From positions 1 through 12,515 of the forward strand of contig CABUUB010000053.1 of NCBI GenBank assembly GCA_902494625.1: a stretch of 12,515 bases of DNA, written 5' to 3'. The notes under the pieces are model-generated. The model ran no database searches. It was not told where the DNA came from and saw only the letters and a list, made by a program, of their open reading frames with translations. The stretch is from an uncultured Collinsella sp. Its GTDB lineage: Bacteria > Actinomycetota > Coriobacteriia > Coriobacteriales > Coriobacteriaceae. The position numbers were made by a program, and so were the translations under genes. Shown one piece after another: positions 1-5,364 of the stretch. How positions within the stretch are numbered: position 1 is the stretch's first letter; each line of letters opens with the position of its first letter.

Positions 1-918
1 TGCATGCGGACGCAGCGACGGTGCATGCGGGGAACCGGTGGGCGTCTGGGCTTCGATGGCCGCGTGTGCGGGGTCGACGATGCCCGAAATCAGGCGCTCG
101 GCCTCATCGACATCCAAGCAAGGGGTACCGCTTACCAGGCCATCGGCCTCGAGGCTATTGAAGATGCGCGTGACGCGAGGGCAGTCGACGCCGATGGCAC
201 GGAGCTCGTCGGTATGCGCGAAGACCTCGTGTGGCTCGCCCTGCAGCGCGATTTCGCCATGGTTGAGCACGAGCACGCGGTTGCAGTACTCCGAAAGCAG
301 GGCGACCTTTTGCTCAACGACGACGATGGTGATGCCGAGTGCACGGTTGGCCTCACGCAGGGTCTCGAAAACCAGCGTGGAGCTGGCGGGGTCGAGTGCC
401 GCGGTGGGCTCGTCGAGAACCAAGACGCGCGGACGCATGGCGAGGATGGCGGCGATGGCTACCTTTTGCTTCTGTCCGCCCGAGAGGGTGGCGATCTCGC
501 GGTCGCGCAGGTCGCTGATGCCGACGGTCTCGAGCGTTTCACTCACGCGCTGCTCGATCTGGTCGTGGGGAACGCCAAAGTTCTCGAGGCCAAAGAGCAT
601 CTCGTCCTCGACGACCGAAGCGACCATCTGCGTGTCGATGTCCTGCAACACGCTGCCGACGATCTGCGACACATCGGTGAGCGAAACTTCACAGGTGTCG
701 TGGTCGTCAACCATGACGGACCCAAAGAACGTGCCGGTGTAGTGGTGGGGCACGGCACCCGACAGACAGGCGGCAAGCGTGGACTTACCGGCGCCCGAGG
801 GCCCGATGGTGCCGATGAAATCTCCCTTGTTCACGCTGAGCGAGATGTGGCTGAGCGCCTGCTCGGTCTGCGTGCCATAGGAGAACGAGACATCGTCGAC
901 GTTGATGATCGTTTCCAT
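1..918 (-). CDS. ECF-type ABC transporter ATPase (energy-coupling A component), partial
   Basis: An ATPase that would power vitamin or amino-acid uptake through an energy-coupling-factor (ECF) transporter at the inner face of the membrane. Visible motifs: A-loop Tyr14, Walker A GPSGAGKS (residues 39-46), Q-loop Gln92 followed by an ECF/CbiO-like stretch (DTQM, VEDE, FGLEN), signature LSGGQ (145-149), Walker B VLVLDEP with catalytic Glu170, and D-loop ALD (174-176). The usual switch histidine is replaced by Gln203 (VVVEQK). The start at 918 has a GAAAGG ribosome binding site. The frame stays open for 306 codons to the window edge. The last 20 residues are Pro/Ala/His-rich and look like a linker, so the protein may continue into a second ATPase domain (inference). 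It lies 106 nt downstream of the TrpP-like S component on the same strand, so it is probably the dedicated ATPase of that transporter. The family assignment is firm; the substrate comes from context only. Confidence 0.88.
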   Translation of the reverse strand, partial: METIINVDDVSFSYGTQTEQALSHISLSVNKGDFIGTIGPSGAGKSTLAACLSGAVPHHYTGTFFGSVMVDDHDTCEVSLTDVSQIVGSVLQDIDTQMVASVVEDEMLFGLENFGVPHDQIEQRVSETLETVGISDLRDREIATLSGGQKQKVAIAAILAMRPRVLVLDEPTAALDPASSTLVFETLREANRALGITIVVVEQKVALLSEYCNRVLVLNHGEIALQGEPHEVFAHTDELRAIGVDCPRVTRIFNSLEADGLVSGTPCLDVDEAERLISGIVDPAHAAIEAQTPTGSPHAPSLRPHA

Positions 919-936
919 GGATACCTTTCATAGTCA

Positions 937-980
937 TTGGGGACGTTCTTAAATGACCAGTCGTTTAAGAACGTCCCCAA
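937..980. repeat. Perfect 17-bp palindrome (REP-like) between the transporter genes
   Basis: Arms at 937-953 (TTGGGGACGTTCTTAAA) and 964-980 are exact reverse complements around a 10-nt centre. Neither strand has a U-run after the hairpin, so it is not a simple intrinsic terminator. The sequence beside it (986-1018) holds two looser versions of the same TTGGGGAC-type motif and a second copy of AGTCGTTT (959-966 and 986-993). This layout resembles REP/BIME-type elements mobilised by REP-associated tyrosine transposases, but no such transposase is in the window. It would appear in the mRNA between the S component and the ATPase, where it could alter mRNA stability or relative expression. Confidence 0.75.
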
Positions 981-1024
981 AAGCTAGTCGTTTGGGACAG
1001 TCTTTACCGATGGGGCACTGTGGG

Positions 1025-1597
1025 TTAGTTGAGCCTAAGGGCCTTCTGGATGGGCAAGTAGAGGGCGCCGACCAGAATGGCGTTAAAGACGGCGGTCATG
1101 GCGACGACGGGCAACATGGCGGCGGCGAGCTCGCCGACCACGCCGAGCATGGCCATCTTGATGACCATGAAGATGACGCCGGAGACAAAGGTGGTCAGGA
1201 AGGTTGCGACAATGGCGATCGCGGGCTTGACCTGACCGTTCTTGCCGGCGGCGTTGACGATGCCGGCCATGAGCATGGCGGCGATGCCCTCGGCGGCAAA
1301 ATCGACGAACGGCGAAGTGGTGGTGATCTGGATTACGGCAGCCGAGATGAGGCCAATGACGAGCGCCTGGCCGATGTTGGGGCGAACGACCAGGATGGTG
1401 AGGCAGAAGGCCGAGATGATGAACTCGGGGCTGATCATGCCGCCCGAGATGCCTGAGATGGCCTTGCCGACGGTGAAGTTGAGGATGAAGCCGGCGGCGA
1501 GCAGGATGGCGAGCAGGACGAGGGCGCGGACGTCGAGTTTGCCGCGGTCGGCGGTCTGGACGGTGCGGGGCTGGGTGGCGGTGGTGTTCTGAGACAT
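1025..1597 (-). CDS. trpP: TrpP-like tryptophan transporter, ECF S component
   Basis: A 190-residue, very hydrophobic protein with about five or six membrane segments (first from residue 25). It is predicted to be the substrate-binding membrane subunit for tryptophan import. The GGMISPEF... ILVVRPNIGQALVIGL segment matches my recollection of the Bacillus TrpP/YhaG pattern (GGM.PD... NVLVIGI), and the length fits S components of about 170-200 residues. The start at 1597 is chosen because GAAAGGA lies 9 nt upstream; an in-frame ATG ten codons earlier (1627) has no such site. The strongest evidence for substrate is the upstream leader with three Trp codons and an attenuator. An ECF ATPase gene follows 106 nt downstream, suggesting a dedicated rather than a shared energising module. 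Regulation is probably transcription attenuation by charged tRNA-Trp. The S-component class is fairly sure; tryptophan specificity is an inference supported by two independent clues. Confidence 0.8.
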   Translation of the reverse strand: MSQNTTATQPRTVQTADRGKLDVRALVLLAILLAAGFILNFTVGKAISGISGGMISPEFIISAFCLTILVVRPNIGQALVIGLISAAVIQITTTSPFVDFAAEGIAAMLMAGIVNAAGKNGQVKPAIAIVATFLTTFVSGVIFMVIKMAMLGVVGELAAAMLPVVAMTAVFNAILVGALYLPIQKALRLN

Positions 1598-1642
1598 GGT
1601 GAAAATCCTTTCGGAAGGGGGGTGCAAGAGAAAAGCGGGGGC

Positions 1643-1772
1643 GCGTGATGCGAATGCGATCGGGCTCGAGATAGAAAAAGGCCCCCGGTCGAAACCGGAG
1701 GCCTTCCAATCACCTAGAGCGCAAAAACAGGCGTGAGGGACTCACTGTCGACCGATCGTATTCGCATCACGC
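1643..1772 (-). repeat. Long-range inverted repeat bracketing the trp attenuator
   Basis: Positions 1752-1772 and 1643-1663 are reverse complements over 21 nt with one mismatch (at 1759). In the minus-strand transcript, the segment beginning in the last Trp codon of the leader could pair with a segment lying after the terminator and about 30 nt before the ribosome binding site of the S component. The pairing would enclose the whole terminator hairpin. It overlaps the short 1:2 hairpin, so the two structures exclude each other. The function is unknown. Confidence 0.8.
1675..1703 (-). terminator. trp attenuator terminator
   Basis: In the RNA, a 10-bp stem (1694-1703 with 1680-1689, one G-U pair) closes a UUCG tetraloop and is followed directly by five U residues. 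This is a textbook intrinsic terminator. Two A residues before the stem can also pair with the first U residues. It lies 38 nt after the leader peptide stop codon and about 80 nt before the transporter start, exactly where an attenuator is expected. Confidence 0.93.
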
Positions 1773-1773
1773 C
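1730..1773 (-). promoter_or_regulatory. Attenuator 1:2 hairpin at the Trp codons
   Basis: The RNA segment GGCGUGA (1767-1773), which overlaps the third Trp codon, is perfectly complementary to UCACGCC (1730-1736) just after the leader stop codon. A competing small hairpin (1733-1737 with 1741-1745) contains the stop codon. A ribosome stalled on the Trp codons would cover the first strand and free the second, as in classical amino-acid biosynthetic attenuators. I could not find a strong antiterminator pairing with the terminator's 5' arm by eye. Confidence 0.6.
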
Positions 1774-1810
1774 ACCACCAGTTGTTGAGAGACTTCATCG
1801 TGTTCTTCAT
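1742..1810 (-). CDS. trpL: Trp-rich leader peptide (attenuation)
   Basis: A 22-residue open frame with three consecutive Trp codons at residues 11-13 (1772-1780), a strong Shine-Dalgarno AAAGGAG (1819-1825) 8 nt upstream of its ATG, and a UGA stop. Three Trp in 22 residues is far above chance. The frame is followed by a mutually complementary segment and an intrinsic terminator. It should act as a sensor: when tRNA-Trp is charged the ribosome passes and transcription stops, and when it is uncharged the ribosome stalls and the tryptophan transporter genes are read. The peptide itself is not expected to have a further function. It is too short for most gene callers. Confidence 0.92.
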   Translation of the reverse strand: MKNTMKSLNNWWWRDANTIGRQ

Positions 1811-1868
1811 GTTGGTGGCTCCTTTCGTGATACCGTGGCACGGTCGCACCTAGTTGCTGTTGCGCTGC

Positions 1869-1874
1869 ACTATA
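1869..1874 (-). promoter_or_regulatory. Candidate -10 box of the trp transport operon
   Basis: Minus-strand TATAGT lies about 59 nt upstream of the leader peptide ATG, a sensible distance for an attenuator transcript. The -35 region is poor (TTCCCC at an 18-nt spacing). The box sits inside an imperfect dyad (GCTGCAC-TATA-GCACAGC, 1865-1881 area), which might be an operator. The assignment is tentative. Confidence 0.35.
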
Positions 1875-1895
1875 GCACAGCGAAGTGCGTGCGGG

Positions 1896-1934
1896 GAAAT
1901 CTTTTTTGAAAAGATTTCAGGCGGGTTTCCCGCC
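1896..1934 (-). other. Two adjacent perfect hairpins
   Basis: Arms 1896-1905 and 1909-1918 (GAAATCTTTT type, 3-nt loop), and GGCGGG 1920-1925 with CCCGCC 1929-1934 (3-nt loop). On the minus strand the GC hairpin is followed by an AU-rich stretch, so the pair may serve as a back-up terminator for the C69 peptidase gene. They separate that gene from the trp leader promoter. Confidence 0.5.
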
Positions 1935-1938
1935 GGTC

Positions 1939-1990
1939 AAAAGAGCGGGCTGGGCGGGCGAGGCTGCCATTGCTGCCTTGCCCGCCCAGC
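1939..1990 (-). terminator. Terminator of the C69 peptidase gene
   Basis: A perfect 11-bp GC-rich stem (1949-1959 with 1980-1990) with further inner pairing (AGGC/GCCT) starts 8 nt after the stop codon. It is followed on the minus strand by a CUCUUUUG tail. It is a strong stem with a moderate U-run. Confidence 0.7.
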
Positions 1991-1997
1991 TAAGACG

Positions 1998-3941
1998 TTA
2001 CTCCTTATTGCGACGGTAGAGGAAGTAACCGCCCGCGGAGATGACGGCAACGCCAGCGATGGCGAATGCAGCCACCACGCGGCCATCAAAACGATCACCG
2101 GTGGTGGGCAGGCCGCCCTTGGTGTTCGTCTTGTTGGTGGTTACCGTGGTCGTGGTGTCCGACTTGCCAGGCTTCTCGGGCTTGGTGGTGGGCTGCTCGG
2201 GGGTACCGGGCTGCTCGGGGGTACCGGGCTGCTCAGGAGTACCAGGCTGCTCGGGAGTGTCAGGCTGATCCGGGGTTACCGGGTCGGTGGCAAGAGCGTC
2301 CTTGGCGTAGGTGATGGACTCCTTGAGGCCATGGGTCTCGGTGTTCAGGTCGCTCGGGGTGAAGGGCGTGCTGAAATCCCCAGCCTTCAGATAGGCGCGC
2401 ATCTCCTGGAGCAGGGCCTTGCACTTGACGTAGGTGTTCTCGGTGGCAGCCTTGCCAGCCTTGTTGGCCAAGGCGGTGCGGGCCTCGGTGCCCTCGGCAG
2501 CCTGCATGGCCTTGTCGACCTGGAGGTTCTGCTCGATGAGCTCGTTCTGGAGAGCGTCGAGGTAGGCGCGAACGCCGGTGCCGAGCTGCTCGCGGTGCTC
2601 GTAGCAGAGGGAACTAATGTCCATGAGGACGTAGTTGATGGAGTTCTCGGGCTCCTCGTTGTTCACGATGTCCGTCTCTTCGCAGTGATCGTAAGAGACA
2701 TCCTGATTGCTGAAGTAGGGGCTGACCTCGGTGAGCAGTGCAGAGTACAGAGGAATAGCGACGGAGTAGGCGGCGCGGGAGAGCATCTCCCACTGAATGG
2801 TCGCGATCTCGGGGTCCATGCCCTGACGGATCTGGAAGAGGTTGGTCTCGGTGCTTCTTTCGGTGCCGATGGCGTAGACACCGTCGGTGTTGGCGTTGAG
2901 GCCGGGGACATTTTCGCCGCGGTTGCCAAATGCACGGATCATCTCAAAGGTGTTCCAGTCGGACTTGCCGGGCTTGAAGAACAGGGGCTGGATCTCGCTG
3001 ACCATGGCTCCGATTTGGTCGGGGCCTTTTTTCGGTTTAACCGTGACGATGTCGTAATCCGCACCCTTGGTCAACGGGGCCATGAAGTAATCGCGGCCCT
3101 GGACATAGCGAGTCCACTGATGAACGCCGGAATCGGCGACGCTTTTGCCATAGGTCTTGGCAACGTCGAGCTTGCCGTCGGTGTACTCGGCGAAGCCATT
3201 TTTCTCGGGCATGGTCTGGATGCCCTCGGAGTGGAGGCAGTTCTCGGCGTCATCAAGGTTGACATCGTAATTGAGTCCGCCGATGTTGGGGTTGAGTGAG
3301 GCGACGTCATCGGCGAGCTTCATGGCGATCCACTGGTGGCCGGAAAGTGCGGCAAACAGCCAAGTCTCGTTGCTGTCGGCGATGATAATCTGATCGTTGC
3401 CGTTGGCGCCCTGCTCGTCGATGATCTTGCCGAGGAGCTCGACACCCTCACGTGCTTTGGCACTTTCGCCTAAGATAACGCTGCCGTAGCTATACTCGCC
3501 AATGCCAGTGTCGGTCAGGGGGTCTGCCTTGGCGGCTTTATCGTTCATGTTGGTGGTCAGCGTTGCGGAGCAGGACACGCCCTTCTCGTTGATGCCTGCC
3601 TCAGAGTAGGCATCATAGCGCCCGTGCCACTGCGAAGGATGATCGCGCACGTAGCTATAACGATATGTAGTCTTGGTCGACCTGTATGAGAAGTCGGACT
3701 CGTCTGAGCCGTAGGTATACCCGGGGGCATGCGACGGCTCAATGCCAAAGTGCTTGAGGTAGCGCGGGCCAAAGTCCTCGGCGCGGCCGTAGTACGTGTT
3801 GCCGTCGGCCGTAAGGTTTTTGCCCATGTACATCTGCGTACAGGCGAGCGCAGATGTCGGCATGGACATGATGGTCGCAGCTCCAAAGGCGAGGCCTATG
3901 CCTAGCTTCTTGAGCGCGTTGACGGGGCGAGTTTTCCTCAT
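1998..3941 (-). CDS. Cell-wall-anchored C69 family dipeptidase (LPXTG protein)
   Basis: A 647-residue secreted peptidase of the N-terminal-nucleophile C69 (PepD-like) family, which typically cleaves dipeptides or short peptides. Residues 1-33 form a signal peptide (positive N-terminus, hydrophobic core to about 27, then ALA). Signal cleavage at ALA|C would directly expose Cys34 as N-terminal nucleophile. The following MGKN...DG..YYGRAEDF is the family hallmark. The C-terminal part holds five TP(E/D)QP repeats (555-584), a Thr/Lys-rich spacer, LPTTG (611-615), a hydrophobic span and an RRNKE tail, indicating sortase anchoring to the wall. The start at 3941 is preferred because a GGGAGG site precedes it and the signal peptide then begins properly; an in-frame ATG 21 codons earlier lacks both. 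It is monocistronic, with its own terminator. It may release amino acids, including Trp, at the surface beside a Trp uptake operon, but that link is speculative. Confidence 0.92.
   Translation of the reverse strand: MRKTRPVNALKKLGIGLAFGAATIMSMPTSALACTQMYMGKNLTADGNTYYGRAEDFGPRYLKHFGIEPSHAPGYTYGSDESDFSYRSTKTTYRYSYVRDHPSQWHGRYDAYSEAGINEKGVSCSATLTTNMNDKAAKADPLTDTGIGEYSYGSVILGESAKAREGVELLGKIIDEQGANGNDQIIIADSNETWLFAALSGHQWIAMKLADDVASLNPNIGGLNYDVNLDDAENCLHSEGIQTMPEKNGFAEYTDGKLDVAKTYGKSVADSGVHQWTRYVQGRDYFMAPLTKGADYDIVTVKPKKGPDQIGAMVSEIQPLFFKPGKSDWNTFEMIRAFGNRGENVPGLNANTDGVYAIGTERSTETNLFQIRQGMDPEIATIQWEMLSRAAYSVAIPLYSALLTEVSPYFSNQDVSYDHCEETDIVNNEEPENSINYVLMDISSLCYEHREQLGTGVRAYLDALQNELIEQNLQVDKAMQAAEGTEARTALANKAGKAATENTYVKCKALLQEMRAYLKAGDFSTPFTPSDLNTETHGLKESITYAKDALATDPVTPDQPDTPEQPGTPEQPGTPEQPGTPEQPTTKPEKPGKSDTTTTVTTNKTNTKGGLPTTGDRFDGRVVAAFAIAGVAVISAGGYFLYRRNKE
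2190..2279 (-). repeat. 18-bp tandem repeat encoding the TPEQP wall-spanning region
   Basis: Five head-to-tail units of 18 bp, the first three nearly identical (2190-2207, 2208-2225, 2226-2243) and the last two more diverged. Each encodes six residues of type GTPEQP, VTPDQP or DTPEQP. Such Pro-rich repeats usually act as wall-spanning stalks and tend to vary in copy number between strains. Confidence 0.9.
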
Positions 3942-3959
3942 TTCCCTCCCAGCGTGCGA

Positions 3960-3983
3960 AAGCCCTCTGTCGCCAGAGGGCTT
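3960..3983 (-). promoter_or_regulatory. 10-bp GNRA-capped hairpin in the C69 5' leader
   Basis: A perfect 10-bp stem (AAGCCCTCTG with CAGAGGGCTT) closed by a GCGA tetraloop, ending about 10 nt before the GGGAGG ribosome binding site of the peptidase. The U-run after it is only UU(U), so it is more likely an RNA-stabilising or translation-modulating element than a terminator. Confidence 0.6.
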
Positions 3984-4085
3984 CAGCCAATAAAGACACC
4001 TCATTGGCGTAACGAACTGGAAACAATATTCATCTATGAAAAAAACTTACTCGATAAGCGTGATGAAATATGCGATGAGCGGTTA

Positions 4086-4114
4086 ATTGTACTCAGTTTA
4101 TAGCTTTACTTTAA
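4086..4114 (-). promoter_or_regulatory. Candidate promoter of the C69 peptidase
   Basis: Minus-strand TTAAAG and TACAAT separated by exactly 17 nt in an AT-rich stretch. This would give a leader of roughly 135 nt. The -10 is good and the -35 is weak. Confidence 0.35.
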
Positions 4115-4164
4115 TAAAGACGCCCTGTAATTACTGTAGTCGAATAAAGTAGCTGGGAATGCCC

Positions 4165-4210
4165 GAAATGAAAATCCCCTGCTGTTTGGCAAATGCATAA
4201 ACAGCAGGGG
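4165..4210 (-). terminator. Terminator of the lipid kinase / small peptide operon
   Basis: A perfect 12-bp stem (CCCCTGCTGTTT 4176-4187 with 4199-4210) with an 11-nt loop, followed on the minus strand by ATTTTCATTT. It lies 37 nt past the small peptide stop codon. The plus-strand side has no U-run. Confidence 0.85.
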
Positions 4211-4246
4211 AGACGATAATTGGATGAATATCATACCAATGTGGAA

Positions 4247-4339
4247 TTACTTCTTCCGGCGGTGGATCACGTTGATCGCATAGCCGACGAGCATGGCCAA
4301 AACGATGATGATAAAGCCGAGCAGGGGATTGTCGTTCAT
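4247..4339 (-). CDS. 30-residue single-span membrane peptide, hypothetical
   Basis: A 30-codon frame starting with ATG 9 nt after the stop of the lipid kinase gene. Its ribosome binding site GGAGG overlaps that stop (TAGGAGG), which implies translational coupling. The peptide has a short polar start (MNDNP), an uninterrupted hydrophobic stretch at about residues 6-25 (LLGFIIIVLAMLVGYAINVI) and a positively charged tail HRRKK. It should be a single-pass membrane peptide with the tail in the cytoplasm. The terminator directly behind it supports a real two-gene transcript. No family is recognised. It could be a regulator or membrane anchor of the kinase, or a small stress peptide. Confidence 0.8.
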   Translation of the reverse strand: MNDNPLLGFIIIVLAMLVGYAINVIHRRKK

Positions 4340-4348
4340 GGGGTCCTC

Positions 4349-5266
4349 CTATTTACCAAGCGGTGAGAATTCGTCGACGATGAGGTCGAGGCATTGCGGA
4401 AGCGCGCGGGCTCCAAAGACGCCCGAGTTGCTGGAGATGATCTCGCCATCGAACTGCATGCCCAGCGACGGCGTGCAGGTGATCTTGGCTTCCTTGGTCT
4501 GGATGATCTTGAACTGCGGGCGGCCTAGTACCTTGCCGGCGGGGTCGAGTGCGGCGGTGATCACAGTAGGCAACAGCTGCACGGTGCGCACGGGTTCGAT
4601 GACCGCAATGTCGACCATGCCATCGTTCATGCGGCAGTCGGGGAACAGGTTGATGTCGTTTTGGATGACCGAGGTATTGCCCGCCATGCAGCAGATGCCG
4701 TCGAGCTCCTCAACAATGCCGTCGTGCTCAATCGTAAAGTGCGCCACCGTGGGGTTGGGCGTGGCGAGCGCGGAGAGGAAGTAGGCGATCTCGCCGATGT
4801 CGTTTTTGGTGGGAGCGGCCTTCATCATGATCTCGGCGTCGAAGCCCGAGCCGGCGATGATGATAAAGCCGTGGCGCTTCTCGTTGCCGTCCTCGTCGAG
4901 CCAAAAGAGCTCGCCCATGTCCACTTTGACCGTGCGACCGGCGCGGCAGGCCTTGGCGAGCGCCGCCGCCTCAGGGGCATTGCCGATGTTGTTGAAGAAC
5001 AGGCAGGCCGTGCCGGAGGGGAAGACGAGCGTGGGGACACCGCATCCGCGCATCTGATCGAGCACGTTGGAGACGGTGCCGTCGCCGCCTGAGACGACCA
5101 CGCGATCAAACTCGCGCACGTCCGCCACGGCATCCTCGGGTTCCATGCCATCGCCGATAAAGCGCATCACGACTTCGTCGCCGCCCTGCGCGAGGGCGTG
5201 CGTGAATGCGTAGATTTCATCTGAGCTAGGGCCCGATGCCGGGTTGTGGATGATAAGGCAGCGCAT
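4349..5266 (-). CDS. Diacylglycerol/sphingosine kinase-family lipid kinase (YegS/DgkB-like)
   Basis: A 305-residue member of the DAGK catalytic family, which transfers phosphate from ATP to a lipid such as diacylglycerol at the cytoplasmic face of the membrane. Visible motifs: NPASG (residues 8-12), the nucleotide-binding GGDGT (60-64), GTACLFFNN (85-93) at the place of the usual GTxNDFAR or GTxNLLA motif, GSGFDAE, and a C-terminal FDGE-containing beta domain. Length matches the family (about 290-330). The Asn of the GTxN motif is replaced by Cys88, which is unusual. The start at 5266 has a GGGAA-type site about 9 nt away; the NPASG motif near the N-terminus supports it. It is the first gene of a two-gene operon with a 30-residue membrane peptide and is divergent from RNase D. 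The family is certain; the exact lipid substrate is unknown. Confidence 0.9.
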   Translation of the reverse strand: MRCLIIHNPASGPSSDEIYAFTHALAQGGDEVVMRFIGDGMEPEDAVADVREFDRVVVSGGDGTVSNVLDQMRGCGVPTLVFPSGTACLFFNNIGNAPEAAALAKACRAGRTVKVDMGELFWLDEDGNEKRHGFIIIAGSGFDAEIMMKAAPTKNDIGEIAYFLSALATPNPTVAHFTIEHDGIVEELDGICCMAGNTSVIQNDINLFPDCRMNDGMVDIAVIEPVRTVQLLPTVITAALDPAGKVLGRPQFKIIQTKEAKITCTPSLGMQFDGEIISSNSGVFGARALPQCLDLIVDEFSPLGK

Positions 5267-5294
5267 ACTTACGTTCCCGTTCTGTGACTAACCG

Positions 5295-5302
5295 AGTATA
5301 GT
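5295..5302. promoter_or_regulatory. Overlapping divergent -10 boxes
   Basis: AGTATAGT reads as TATAGT on the plus strand (toward RNase D) and as TATACT on the minus strand (toward the lipid kinase), within the 98-nt divergent gap. The -35 elements are weak on both sides (TTCCCG at 17 nt on the plus strand), so the call is tentative. Shared use would make the two promoters mutually exclusive. Confidence 0.35.
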
Positions 5303-5364
5303 TGTAAGGCAATGCCAATATCCTACCCGTGTTTTTCGGGCCTAACCTTATTCGATGGGTTGAT

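Larger units (their letters stand above)
3942..4175 (-). other. AT-rich gene-free leader region of the C69 gene
   Basis: Together with the terminator that follows (to 4210), this is a stretch of about 305 nt without a supported gene between the peptidase and the small membrane peptide. It is clearly richer in A+T than its surroundings. It contains a hairpin just before the peptidase ribosome binding site (3960-3983), a possible promoter (4086-4114) and small palindromes such as CTTTAATAAAG (4109-4119). I see no known riboswitch class in it. Confidence 0.6.

Noticed and set aside
4..933. Long plus-strand open frame opposite the ABC ATPase
   Set aside because: It is an antisense shadow of a GC-rich gene; the minus-strand frame has all ABC motifs and a ribosome binding site, and this one has no recognisable domain.
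1025..1627. Earlier start (1627) for the TrpP-like protein
   Set aside because: The ten extra codons cover the GAAAGGA ribosome binding site that serves the ATG at 1597.
1854..3299. 481-codon plus-strand open frame opposite the C69 gene
   Set aside because: Its Gly/Val/Leu-rich composition is the mirror of third-position GC bias; it overlaps the terminator and a clearly functional peptidase gene.
1998..3941. Lipoprotein signal (lipobox) at Cys34 of the C69 peptidase
   Set aside because: The residues before Cys are A-L-A, so the -3 position is Ala rather than Leu; the catalytic role of the Cys and the LPTTG anchor fit a signal peptidase I substrate better.
3960..3983. Hairpin before the C69 gene as an intrinsic terminator or riboswitch expression platform
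   Set aside because: There is no adequate U-run and no aptamer-like structure that I recognise upstream.
4036..4086. 16-codon plus-strand frame beginning with three lysine/threonine codons in the AT-rich gap
   Set aside because: It has no ribosome binding site at a suitable distance and no supporting context; an AT-rich stretch gives such frames by chance.
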